Below, piece by piece: positions 21,199 to 29,159 of a stretch of DNA of 29,623 nucleotides (positions are counted from its first letter, which is position 1; every line of letters begins with the position of its first letter). The notes below the pieces were generated by a model. That model saw only the letters and a program-made list of their open reading frames with translations, did no database searches and was not told the DNA's origin. This DNA comes from DTU078 sp002397345 (GTDB lineage: Bacteria; Bacillota; Clostridia; Oscillospirales; CAG-272), in assembly GCA_937875545.1 (NCBI GenBank), contig CALLYE010000125.1, positions 1 to 29,623 of the forward strand, given 5' to 3'. The position numbers were made by a program, and so were the translations under genes.

Positions 21199-24100
21199 TT
21201 GTTGAACATTAAAACACGCAAGAAGAGATTTCTTGCATTAATTTTAGCGATACTCACCGTTACGGCAATGTTTGCCTCCGCGTTCCCGGTGATGGCGGAA
21301 CCGGCGGAGGAAGATAACGCCGTAAGTGATAACTTCAACAGTTTAGTTGATTTACAAGGAGATAAAAGTGCCGAACCATGGGACGGCAGCAAATATCCAA
21401 TCGGAGGGGAAAATAAATATCATACCCAATGCGGACATGACCATAATGTTCGTACTTTCGAAGAAAACGGACAGTGGTATATAGAAGCTACTCCGGCAGA
21501 AGGATATGAATTTCGCAGAAGCGAAGCTGGTAATGATAATGGCAATGCAAATCTTAATTTTTGGTGTATACCTGTAAATGTACAAACACTCACCATTAAC
21601 AAATCATGGGCGAATGACACCGAGAGCTTGCGCGGTGCGGTGACTTTTAGAATTATCGGTCAATCTGGAGGAAAGGTTATTTCAACCAATGATGTTGGAA
21701 TTTCATCCGGCACAGGTAACACTTGGTCAACATCAATTACACTGCCAAAGTATAACAAAAATAAAATTATCTCGTATACAATCGAAGAAATAAGCCAACC
21801 GGAAAATTACGAACATGGTGGAGCGCAGACAATATCGTTTGCCGGCAGCACCGCTTCTGTGAGTTTTACTAACACCTATACAGGTGCGATGAACACTTCG
21901 TATTCTGTCACTAAGACATGGGTGGACGGCGGCACGGCGCACACGACCGGTGAAGTAGGAGCGCTGTTCACACTAAAAAAGACTGTTGACGGCGTAACAT
22001 CCGATGTTTCCGGCGTTACACAGAGCGTTTTAGGCAGCGGCAGCAGCTTCACGGTAACGTGGGAAAACCTGCCGTTATATGAGGGCGGTAAACCGGTGAC
22101 ATATTCGGCAACAGAAGCTTTTGTCCCCGGATATACATCTGACCAAAACGGTAATGCGTTTACCAACACGCTAACGCAGGTTTCCAGAACTGTCAATGTG
22201 ACTAAGAACTGGGCGAATGATATCCCGAGCCTGCGCGGCGAATCGGTATCCTTCACCATTACCGGTGATAACGGCAGTTCATATGACCTTACGTTGTCAG
22301 CCGTAGAGGGAAATACATGGTCGGGTACCACAACCATGCCAAAGTATAACAATCTCGGCGGGGAAATTATTTACACAATCGCAGAGAACGCTGTTGCAGG
22401 TTATTCTTCTGCGGGCGGCGGAACGCTTACCTTCACAGGTGACACCGCTAATGCGAATTTCACCAATACATACAACGGCGAAACAACCACATCGTATTCC
22501 GTCACTAAAACATGGGTCGACGGCGGTGTAGAGCACACAACCGATGAGGTTGCGGGTCTGTTCACGCTGTATAAAAACGGGAGCGAAATGGCTGCGACTC
22601 CGACTGTCACAGACAGCGGCAGCTACTTCGAAGTTACATGGAAAAACCTACCCATATACGAAAACTTCAATACGGTCACATATTCGGCAGCAGAGACTAA
22701 TGTACCTGCCGGTTATACATCGTCAGGCGGCGGTACTGCGTTCACGAACACAAAGAATCAAGAATACGGCACAATTACCGTCACCAAGAATTGGGCGAAC
22801 GATAATTTAGGGCTGACTCGCGGCGCGGTAACTTTTTCAGTCACCGATGGTAACGGTTATAATGATACTCTCAAGCTCGACGGTATTTTCACAAATAAAG
22901 GTAAGTTTAAAAACCTGCCCAAGTATGATGATAACGGAAACATTATCACCTATACTGTCACGGAAACCGGCTATCCGGCAAACTATAACCCCAGCGCGCC
23001 GGTGGAGGTCAGCTTTGCTGCCGGAAACACCGCTAACGCTGCATTTACAAACACTTATAGTCCCGATAAAGTAACGGTGAATGTAAAAAAGGTGTGGCTT
23101 GACGGAAACAATGCCGATGGCAAACGCCCCGGTTCTGTCACCGTTAGTGTATCGAACGGTTTAACAAAAGCCGGAACAATAACCTTAAACGAGGGGAATA
23201 ACTGGACCGGCTCGATAGAACTTCCGCGCAAAATCTTAGGTATTACAATTAATTATTCTATAACAGAAGATTCTGTTTCGGGCTATTCGTCAAAGGTTGT
23301 TGGTTCAAACAATTCATTTACTATCACCAATACGCTGATGGGAACCATCACAGCTACAAAGGTATGGGATGATAATTACAACGGTTGGTCGATATTAAAA
23401 CGTCCGACGGTTGTCACCCTCACGCTGACAGGCGGCAGCAAGACATACGAAAAGCTTATCGCAAGCCTTGGCTCCAACACCTATTCTGTAGATTTTCATG
23501 TGCCGTTATACGGCTCTGACGGTCAAAAGATTGATTATACCGTCGATGAAAGGATTGTGTGGGACATACCGGAATCATCAGGCAAATACGAAAAGATAAT
23601 TGATCAGGATACCTTCACAGTCACAAACAGGCTCATAAAACAAGACGAGTTTGCCGATTTTACGGTGAACAAGGAATGGAATTTAGGCAGCTACGGTAAA
23701 ATGGTCGACGTGCAGATCACCCTCACCGGACATTATTCGGAAGGTGGTGTATACGGAACACCTGTTACACAGACTCTCACTGCCGGTGCAAGCTCCGTCA
23801 CCTTTAAAAACCTGACGGTTTACGATAGCGAGTCAAAGCAGACAATCGCCTACACAGTGTCCGAAACGATTCCGGGCGAAAATGCGAATTTGTTTGAAAA
23901 ACAAATCACCGATTTCGATGAAAATAACACTGCTACAATCACGAATACTTACACTGCCACCGACATCACCATCACCAAAACATGGAAAGACGAAGGCAAA
24001 GCCGACAAGCGTCCGGGCAGCATTACGGCAACGCTTTACCGCAGGGTAAAAGCGGATGAAGTCGTTCCCACGCTCGCGGCAGCCGAAGGAACCTTCTCGC

Positions 24101-25275
24101 AGGCAGTCACCCTCACAGCAAGCGAGGGTTGGACGACGACAGTGGGCGGGCTTGACCGCTTCGATGGAAACGGCAACGAATACGAGTATTATGTGGAAGA
24201 AAACGATGTTCCCAAATACTACACCGCATCCAGCGCAGGACTTGAAATAACCAATACTTATAATGGAATTTCGATTCCTGTAAGCAAAGTTTGGAGCGGC
24301 GTTCCGAACGGCGTGGAAACACCCGCGTCGGTTGTTGTCCATCTCTATAAAGAATCCGTAGATGCCGGTGCGGAAGCAGAATTGCTCGACAGCGTAACGC
24401 TCAGCGCCCAAAATAACTGGAAACATATCTTTGGTCCGTATGCGATCAATGAGGGTGCGCGTTATTTTGTTACCGAAGAGCCTGTACAGGGCTATAAGAC
24501 CGATATTAACGAAGGGCAAAACGCCTTCACAATCACAAACACCTACCTATACCCGATCCAAACCGCGAACTTCACTGTTTCAAAGCAATGGGCGGGGTAT
24601 AGCGACATAGGAGTGCGCCCGGCGTCAGTCACGGTGCAGCTCCTGCAAAACAACGCTCCCCTCGGCAGCCCGGTGACGCTTTCCGCCGCCGGCGGCTGGA
24701 CATATGTATGGAACAATGTACCGCTTAACAACGATAAGGGTCAAAACTACACCTACAATGTAGTCGAAAACAACGTGCCTTTCAATTACGCGGTATCTTA
24801 CGGACGCACGGGCAACACCTTCACAGTGGTAAACAGCTACACGGTGCCCCCTGTGTATCCTCCTGTGTATCCGCCTGTCAACCCGCCGGTCGAACCGCCC
24901 GTTAACCCGCCGGTAATTCCGCCGGTTAACCCGCCGGTAACGCCTCCGGTAACACCGGTTACACCTGTAACGCCGGTTACCCCACCCGTAACGCCTACCC
25001 CCGAACCTGCGCCCGAGCCGGAAACTCCCGTAACTCCCCAGCCGCCCGTTGAGGAAATAGCTCCTCCGCAGGTGCCGATGGGCGGAGGGACTCCCGCTCC
25101 CGCCGACAAGAACGAGGCTATAGAGGAAATCAATCCCCCCACAGTTCCGCTTGTCCCCGCCCCTCAGACAGGCGCGGATAATCTGCCGTATATCATAGCG
25201 GATACCTTCGCTGTGCTGGCGGCAGGTCTGCTCGCCGGAATTGTCACCCTGAAAAAAGTCAGGGAGAGAAGATAA
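21199..25275 (+). CDS. Large cell-wall-anchored adhesin with eleven Cna_B-like domains
   Basis: A 1358-residue surface protein. Signal peptide (about 1-33, ends VMAEPAEE); N-terminal non-repeat region to about 128; then eleven Cna protein B-type domains of roughly 90-105 residues. Each begins with a (V/I)(T/N)K.W strand and ends (F/I)TNT, with a Y..xE strand between, giving the Lys, Asn and Glu expected for internal isopeptide bonds. A proline-rich stalk (about 1216-1300) and a C-terminal sorting signal follow: APQTG at 1321-1325, hydrophobic helix about 1331-1351, tail KKVRERR. The start is TTG at 21199 with AGGAGA 8 nt upstream; the whole signal peptide follows it. It is controlled by three c-di-GMP aptamers and lies divergent to the class B sortase, its likely anchoring enzyme. 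A 15-bp terminator ends the unit. The ligand is unknown. Confidence 0.95.
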   Translation: MLNIKTRKKRFLALILAILTVTAMFASAFPVMAEPAEEDNAVSDNFNSLVDLQGDKSAEPWDGSKYPIGGENKYHTQCGHDHNVRTFEENGQWYIEATPAEGYEFRRSEAGNDNGNANLNFWCIPVNVQTLTINKSWANDTESLRGAVTFRIIGQSGGKVISTNDVGISSGTGNTWSTSITLPKYNKNKIISYTIEEISQPENYEHGGAQTISFAGSTASVSFTNTYTGAMNTSYSVTKTWVDGGTAHTTGEVGALFTLKKTVDGVTSDVSGVTQSVLGSGSSFTVTWENLPLYEGGKPVTYSATEAFVPGYTSDQNGNAFTNTLTQVSRTVNVTKNWANDIPSLRGESVSFTITGDNGSSYDLTLSAVEGNTWSGTTTMPKYNNLGGEIIYTIAENAVAGYSSAGGGTLTFTGDTANANFTNTYNGETTTSYSVTKTWVDGGVEHTTDEVAGLFTLYKNGSEMAATPTVTDSGSYFEVTWKNLPIYENFNTVTYSAAETNVPAGYTSSGGGTAFTNTKNQEYGTITVTKNWANDNLGLTRGAVTFSVTDGNGYNDTLKLDGIFTNKGKFKNLPKYDDNGNIITYTVTETGYPANYNPSAPVEVSFAAGNTANAAFTNTYSPDKVTVNVKKVWLDGNNADGKRPGSVTVSVSNGLTKAGTITLNEGNNWTGSIELPRKILGITINYSITEDSVSGYSSKVVGSNNSFTITNTLMGTITATKVWDDNYNGWSILKRPTVVTLTLTGGSKTYEKLIASLGSNTYSVDFHVPLYGSDGQKIDYTVDERIVWDIPESSGKYEKIIDQDTFTVTNRLIKQDEFADFTVNKEWNLGSYGKMVDVQITLTGHYSEGGVYGTPVTQTLTAGASSVTFKNLTVYDSESKQTIAYTVSETIPGENANLFEKQITDFDENNTATITNTYTATDITITKTWKDEGKADKRPGSITATLYRRVKADEVVPTLAAAEGTFSQAVTLTASEGWTTTVGGLDRFDGNGNEYEYYVEENDVPKYYTASSAGLEITNTYNGISIPVSKVWSGVPNGVETPASVVVHLYKESVDAGAEAELLDSVTLSAQNNWKHIFGPYAINEGARYFVTEEPVQGYKTDINEGQNAFTITNTYLYPIQTANFTVSKQWAGYSDIGVRPASVTVQLLQNNAPLGSPVTLSAAGGWTYVWNNVPLNNDKGQNYTYNVVENNVPFNYAVSYGRTGNTFTVVNSYTVPPVYPPVYPPVNPPVEPPVNPPVIPPVNPPVTPPVTPVTPVTPVTPPVTPTPEPAPEPETPVTPQPPVEEIAPPQVPMGGGTPAPADKNEAIEEINPPTVPLVPAPQTGADNLPYIIADTFAVLAAGLLAGIVTLKKVRERR
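24847..25005 (+). repeat. Proline-rich stalk repeats of the adhesin
   Basis: Tandem degenerate codons for PPV(Y/N/E/I/T) units pass into TPV units and then PEP. Three exact VNPPV motifs lie at residues 1227-1231, 1235-1239 and 1243-1247 (nucleotides 24877-24891, 24901-24915, 24925-24939). Such stalks lift wall proteins through the peptidoglycan. Confidence 0.85.
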
Positions 25276-25305
25276 ATCATAAAAAGGGTTTTAAAGCCTT
25301 TTGAA

Positions 25306-25340
25306 AATCAAAGCCCGCGCGATGTGCGCGGGCTTTGATT
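25306..25340 (+). terminator. Adhesin terminator
   Basis: Perfect 15-bp inverted repeat AATCAAAGCCCGCGC (25306-25320) / GCGCGGGCTTTGATT (25326-25340), loop GATGT, followed by ATTG. The G/C-rich core and A/T flanks suit termination in both directions. Confidence 0.82.
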
Positions 25341-25347
25341 ATTGCGC

Positions 25348-25376
25348 TTGACAAGCGCGATAAACCATTGTATAAT
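25348..25376 (+). promoter_or_regulatory. Consensus promoter of the nusB-ispA operon
   Basis: TTGACA (25348-25353), 17-bp spacer, TATAAT (25371-25376): both hexamers perfect. The predicted start near 25383 lies after the ATG at 25379, which rules that codon out as the nusB start. Confidence 0.88.
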
Positions 25377-25411
25377 AAATGAATAATTTAAATAATTACG
25401 GACGGTTTAAA

Positions 25412-25828
25412 ATGGAGAGAAGAAGAGCGCGCGAGCTTGCGCTCGAGCTGATTTTCGAGCTTGAATTCAGCCCGGAGCTCGATGTGGAAATTTTATACGA
25501 AAACGCGCTCGAATGCAGGGAGTTTGAGGACGACGGATATATTCGCGAGGTATTGTATACCGTCGCCGACCACAAGAGTGAGATCGATGCAAAAATATCC
25601 GCGAACTCGGTCGGCTGGTCGCTTTCCCGCATATCAAAAGCGTCGCTGGCTATCATGCGGCTCAGCGTGTGCGAGATGCTGTATATGAGCGACATACCCT
25701 TTACGGTTTCGATAAACGAGGCTGTGGAGCTTGCCAAAAAATATGACCATGATAAAGCACCCGCGTTTATCAACGGCATACTCAATAAAATCGCCGAAAC
25801 GGAAGGCGTGAAGGGCCGCGATGCCTGA
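25412..25828 (+). CDS. nusB: Transcription antitermination factor NusB
   Basis: A small all-helical RNA-binding protein that, with NusE, binds boxA in rRNA leaders. Residues MERRRARELALELIFELEFS match the NusB start (RR.ARE.ALQ.LY..). The C-terminal half has the family pattern ISKASLAIMRLSVCEMLYMS, IPFTVSINEAVELAKKYDHD and AFINGILNKIAE. Its 138 residues are normal. I prefer the ATG at 25412 over 25379 because the promoter would start transcription downstream of the latter; the Shine-Dalgarno (GGACGG) is weak. It overlaps the next gene by 8 bp and heads the operon. Confidence 0.92.
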   Translation: MERRRARELALELIFELEFSPELDVEILYENALECREFEDDGYIREVLYTVADHKSEIDAKISANSVGWSLSRISKASLAIMRLSVCEMLYMSDIPFTVSINEAVELAKKYDHDKAPAFINGILNKIAETEGVKGRDA

Positions 25829-26795
25829 TTTTATCGGGTTTGACACAAGCAACTACACTACTTCCGCCGCTGTTGTGGGACGCGGCTCCGACGGTAAAAC
25901 TGACCGCAACGCGCCGTTTATAATTTTAAATGAACGCATACCGCTCGAGGTCGCGGAGGGCGGACGCGGTCTGCGCCAGAGCGACGCGCTGTTTGCCCAT
26001 ACCGTGAATATGCCAAAGCTGACAACGAAGCTGGGTGCCGTCAAACTTGGCGGCGGTACGGAGGCGGTCGGCTGCTCGGTTTCGCCGCGCGATGTCGCCG
26101 GCTCGTATATGCCCTGCTTTTTGGCGGGGATAGCGGCGGCGAGCACGTGCGCCGACCTCCTCGGCGTGCCGCTGTACAAATTCAGCCATCAGGCGGGGCA
26201 TATCGCGGCGGCGTTATACGGCTGCGGTAAGCTTTCGTTGTGGCGGGACGGCGGCGAATTTTTGGCGTGGCACGTTTCGGGCGGCACAACCGAGCTGCTG
26301 CATGTGAAAAACCGCGTGATCGAGCAGTTGGGCAGTACGCTCGACATCAGCGCGGGAAAGGCGATCGACCGGATCGGCGTGACGCTGGGTTTACACTTCC
26401 CGTGCGGCGCGCAGCTTGAAAAATTAGCCGAGCGCGGAGAGCTGGGCGGAGCGCCGATCAAGACCAGCGTATCCGGCTGTGATTTCAACCTCTCGGGACT
26501 GGAAAATAAAGCGGCGGAGCTGCTCGCGCGGGGCAAAGAACCTTCCGACGTCGCGCTTTTCACGCTGGAATTCATCATACGCACGCTTATCGCCGCTACC
26601 GAAAACGCGGCGGCTCGTTTCTCCGGGCTGCCCCTCATCTGCGCCGGGGGAGTAATGAGCAACAAACGTGTTGCGCAGGCGTTTCACCGGAATTTCGAGG
26701 CGAGTTTCGCCCCGCCGGAATTGTCGTGCGACAACGCCGCCGGGATTGCGCTGCTCACAGAAATGGGACACACCGGGGAGATAAAATATGACTGA
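25821..26795 (+). CDS. TsaD/Gcp-like M22 family protein (paralog of the t6A enzyme)
   Basis: ASKHA-fold protein of the Kae1/TsaD family: phosphate loop FIGFDTSNYTTSAAVVG, metal-binding HQAGH (H-x3-H, as in HMEGH of TsaD), WHVSGGTTELLHV, and the C-terminal ICAGGVMSNKRVA / AAGIALL. TsaD makes t6A37 in tRNA together with TsaB and TsaE. This version is 324 residues, and the segments around LRQSDALFAHTVNMPKL and PRDVAGSYMPCFL differ in detail. In Clostridia, a second TsaD-like copy is often found beside nusB/xseA, so I treat it as a paralog rather than tsaD itself; the canonical gene would lie elsewhere. It overlaps both nusB and xseA by 8 bp. Function unproven. Confidence 0.78.
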   Translation: MPDFIGFDTSNYTTSAAVVGRGSDGKTDRNAPFIILNERIPLEVAEGGRGLRQSDALFAHTVNMPKLTTKLGAVKLGGGTEAVGCSVSPRDVAGSYMPCFLAGIAAASTCADLLGVPLYKFSHQAGHIAAALYGCGKLSLWRDGGEFLAWHVSGGTTELLHVKNRVIEQLGSTLDISAGKAIDRIGVTLGLHFPCGAQLEKLAERGELGGAPIKTSVSGCDFNLSGLENKAAELLARGKEPSDVALFTLEFIIRTLIAATENAAARFSGLPLICAGGVMSNKRVAQAFHRNFEASFAPPELSCDNAAGIALLTEMGHTGEIKYD

Positions 26796-28077
26796 AAATT
26801 TCAAGCCCGGTATCCTGACCGTCACACAGGTAAATGAATATATAAAGGTGCTGTTCGAGGGCGAGCCGCTTCTTTCCGATATGCTGGTGAAGGGCGAAAT
26901 CTCGAATTTTACAAACCATCGCACCGGTCATTTTTATTTTACACTGAAGGACGAAACAAGCGCGATCAAGGCTGTTATGTTCCGCAGCGCGGCGTCGCGG
27001 CTGCGCTTTTTACCCGAAAACGGTATGAAGGTCACCGCGCACGGGCGCGTGTCGGCGTTTGTGCGCGACGGTCAATATCAAATCTACTGCGAAAATCTCG
27101 AGCCTGACGGCGTCGGCTCGCTTTATGTGGCGTATGAGCAGCTTAAATCGCGGCTGCAAGCCGAAGGCTTGTTCGCCGAAAGCCGCAAACACCCGCTGCC
27201 GAAGATACCGACGCGCGTCGGTATTATCACCTCGCCGACCGGCGCGGCGGTGCGCGACATGATAAACATCACAAAACGGCGCTTCCCGTTCGCGGAGTTG
27301 ATACTGTACCCGTCGCTTGTTCAGGGCGAGGGCGCGGCGGCGCAGCTTGTAGAGGGCATCGAGTTTTTCAGCCGCACACGCCGCGCGGATGTGGTTATAA
27401 TCGGGCGGGGCGGCGGCTCGATAGAAGATTTATGGGCGTTTAACGACGAAAAGCTGGCGCGGGCGGTCGCTGCTTGCCCTATTCCGGTGATTTCGGCGGT
27501 CGGTCATGAAACCGACTTCACCATCATCGACTTCGCGGCGGACAAACGCGCGCCCACGCCCTCGGCGGCGGCGGAGCTTGCGGTGCCCGACACCGCCGAG
27601 CTGCGCCACAAGATACAAAATATTATCGGGCGCATGGAGCTGCTGCTGTCGAAGCGCATCGAGCGCGACCGCGCGCGATTAAAACTGTCGTCCGAGCGGC
27701 GGGTACTTAAAATGCCGACCGCGGCGCTTGATGATAAGCGTATGGCGCTGCTGTCAGCCGAAAAACGCCTGGAGGGCGCGGCTATGCTGCTCATTTCCCG
27801 GCGGCGGAATGTGTTCGACGGATACAGTGTCAAGCTCGAGGGCGTGATGAGCCGTTTAATCGCGGCGAAACGGAACGAGTTCACGCACGCGGTCGCGTCG
27901 CTTGACGCGCTAAACCCCATGAAAACGATCGCGCGCGGCTACAGCGCGGTGTTCGACCACGACGGTGCGGTGATTAAAAGCGTACGGCAGATCAAGGTCG
28001 GCTCGAAGCTGCGCTTCCGCGTTTCGGACGGCACGGTTGACGGTACGGTGACGAAAATTACAAATGATGAGGGATAA
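26788..28077 (+). CDS. xseA: Exodeoxyribonuclease VII large subunit
   Basis: Catalytic subunit of the single-strand DNA exonuclease used in repair. The N-terminal OB-fold (about residues 8-105, with VKGEISNFTNHRTGHFYFTL and MKVTAHGRVSAFVRDGQYQ) is followed by the catalytic domain: VGIITSPTGAAVRDMINITK, ILYPSLVQGEGAA, VVIIGRGGGSIEDLWAFNDE, VISAVGHETDFTIIDFAADK and RAPTPSAAAELAVPD, all hallmark blocks. A long coiled coil and a C-terminal barrel (NPMKTIARGYSAVFD) complete it. Its 429 residues are normal. GGGGAG lies 8 nt before the ATG, which sits within the end of the TsaD-like gene. Confidence 0.96.
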   Translation: MTENFKPGILTVTQVNEYIKVLFEGEPLLSDMLVKGEISNFTNHRTGHFYFTLKDETSAIKAVMFRSAASRLRFLPENGMKVTAHGRVSAFVRDGQYQIYCENLEPDGVGSLYVAYEQLKSRLQAEGLFAESRKHPLPKIPTRVGIITSPTGAAVRDMINITKRRFPFAELILYPSLVQGEGAAAQLVEGIEFFSRTRRADVVIIGRGGGSIEDLWAFNDEKLARAVAACPIPVISAVGHETDFTIIDFAADKRAPTPSAAAELAVPDTAELRHKIQNIIGRMELLLSKRIERDRARLKLSSERRVLKMPTAALDDKRMALLSAEKRLEGAAMLLISRRRNVFDGYSVKLEGVMSRLIAAKRNEFTHAVASLDALNPMKTIARGYSAVFDHDGAVIKSVRQIKVGSKLRFRVSDGTVDGTVTKITNDEG

Positions 28078-28083
28078 AAATTC

Positions 28084-28317
28084 ATGAACACACAAAATGT
28101 CACGTTTGAGAGCGCGCTCGGACGGCTGGAGGAGATTGTCCGCGCGCTTGAAGGGGGCGCGGCGCCGCTGGACGAATCGCTGTCGATGTTCGAGGAAGGC
28201 GTTGCGCTGGTAAAAATCTGTACCGAGCGGCTGGACAACGCGGAGCAAAAGATAAAGGTTTTAGTGAAAAACAAGGACGGTACATACGATGAAAAGCCTT
28301 TCGCGGCAGTTGAGTGA
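28084..28317 (+). CDS. xseB: Exodeoxyribonuclease VII small subunit
   Basis: The 77-residue helical-hairpin partner of XseA. FESALGRLEEIVRALEGGAA, PLDESLSMFEEGVALVK and CTERLDNAEQKIKVL match the family along its full core; several copies wrap the XseA coiled coil. It starts 6 bp after xseA, and its last 29 bp overlap ispA in another frame, so the three are tightly coupled. Confidence 0.95.
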   Translation: MNTQNVTFESALGRLEEIVRALEGGAAPLDESLSMFEEGVALVKICTERLDNAEQKIKVLVKNKDGTYDEKPFAAVE

Positions 28318-29131
28318 GGTTTCACAACTGGTCGGAAATGCTTTGGCAGACTTTCTGACGAGGTATAACGATCCGGATTTTCCGGAGCTGTATAACGCGA
28401 TGGTTTACACGGTATCGTCGGGCGGTAAGCGCATCAGACCGTTTTTGACGCTCGGTTTCTGCCGTTTGTTCGGCGGGTCGGACGACGACGCGCTGCCTTT
28501 CGCCTGCGCGGTGGAAGCGGTGCATAATTATTCGCTCATTCACGACGATCTGCCCTGTATGGATGACGACGATATACGGCGGGGCAAGCCGTCCTGCCAT
28601 ATCGCGTTTGGAGAGGCGACGGCGCTGCTCGCGGGCGACGCGCTGCTCACCGCCGCGTTCGAGATTATCGCGGAAAGCACAGCGAACGACGCGGCGAAGT
28701 TGCAAGCTGTGAAGCTGCTTGCGGAGTGCGCCGGCGCGTCGGGTATGATAGGCGGTCAGCAGCTTGATTTAAAGGAAGAACTGTCCGACAGCGCGAAATT
28801 TACGAAGATGAACCTGCTCAAAACCGGAGCGCTGATCCGAGCAGCGTGTCTTTTAGGTTGCATAGCGGTGGGACTGACCAAAGAGGATGCACGCTGGTCG
28901 GCGGCGCAAACATTCGCTGAACGGCTGGGACTGGCGTTTCAGTTGACCGACGATCTGCTTGACCGTGGCACCGAGGACGAAAAAACCACATATTTGTCGT
29001 TTATGACGCCCGAAGAAGCGCGCATATATGCTAAAACGCTGACCGACGAAGCCGCGGACGCCGTCGCACAATATGACACGGATGGGATATTGCGCCTTTT
29101 CACCGAATATATTCGTAACAGAACGCTATAA
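28289..29131 (+). CDS. ispA: Farnesyl/geranyl diphosphate synthase (short-chain polyprenyl synthase)
   Basis: Condenses isopentenyl diphosphate with allylic diphosphates to give C15 (or C10-C20) chains for undecaprenyl and quinone precursors. The first aspartate-rich motif is HDDLPCMDDDDIRRGKPSCH, preceded by VHNYSLI as in IspA-type enzymes, and the second is FQLTDDLLD. Other conserved blocks are GGKRIRPFLTLGFCRLFGG and AGMIGGQQLDL-like GASGMIGGQQLDL. Its 280 residues fit. The usual GD(..)KLGK after the second motif reads RGTEDEKTTYLSF, a mild variation. The ATG at 28289 lies inside xseB, with GGACGG about 8 nt upstream. The order xseA-xseB-ispA is standard in Firmicutes, often followed by dxs. 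Confidence 0.94.
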   Translation: MKSLSRQLSEVSQLVGNALADFLTRYNDPDFPELYNAMVYTVSSGGKRIRPFLTLGFCRLFGGSDDDALPFACAVEAVHNYSLIHDDLPCMDDDDIRRGKPSCHIAFGEATALLAGDALLTAAFEIIAESTANDAAKLQAVKLLAECAGASGMIGGQQLDLKEELSDSAKFTKMNLLKTGALIRAACLLGCIAVGLTKEDARWSAAQTFAERLGLAFQLTDDLLDRGTEDEKTTYLSFMTPEEARIYAKTLTDEAADAVAQYDTDGILRLFTEYIRNRTL

Positions 29132-29159
29132 AATAACCATAAAAAAGTGAATAATCGGC

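Noticed and set aside
23833..24519. Minus-strand 228-codon frame inside the adhesin
   Set aside because: Antisense to conserved Cna_B repeats, with no ribosome site or recognisable domain.
24837..25142. Minus-strand Gly/Thr-rich frame resembling a repeat protein
   Set aside because: It is the complement of the proline-rich stalk codons.
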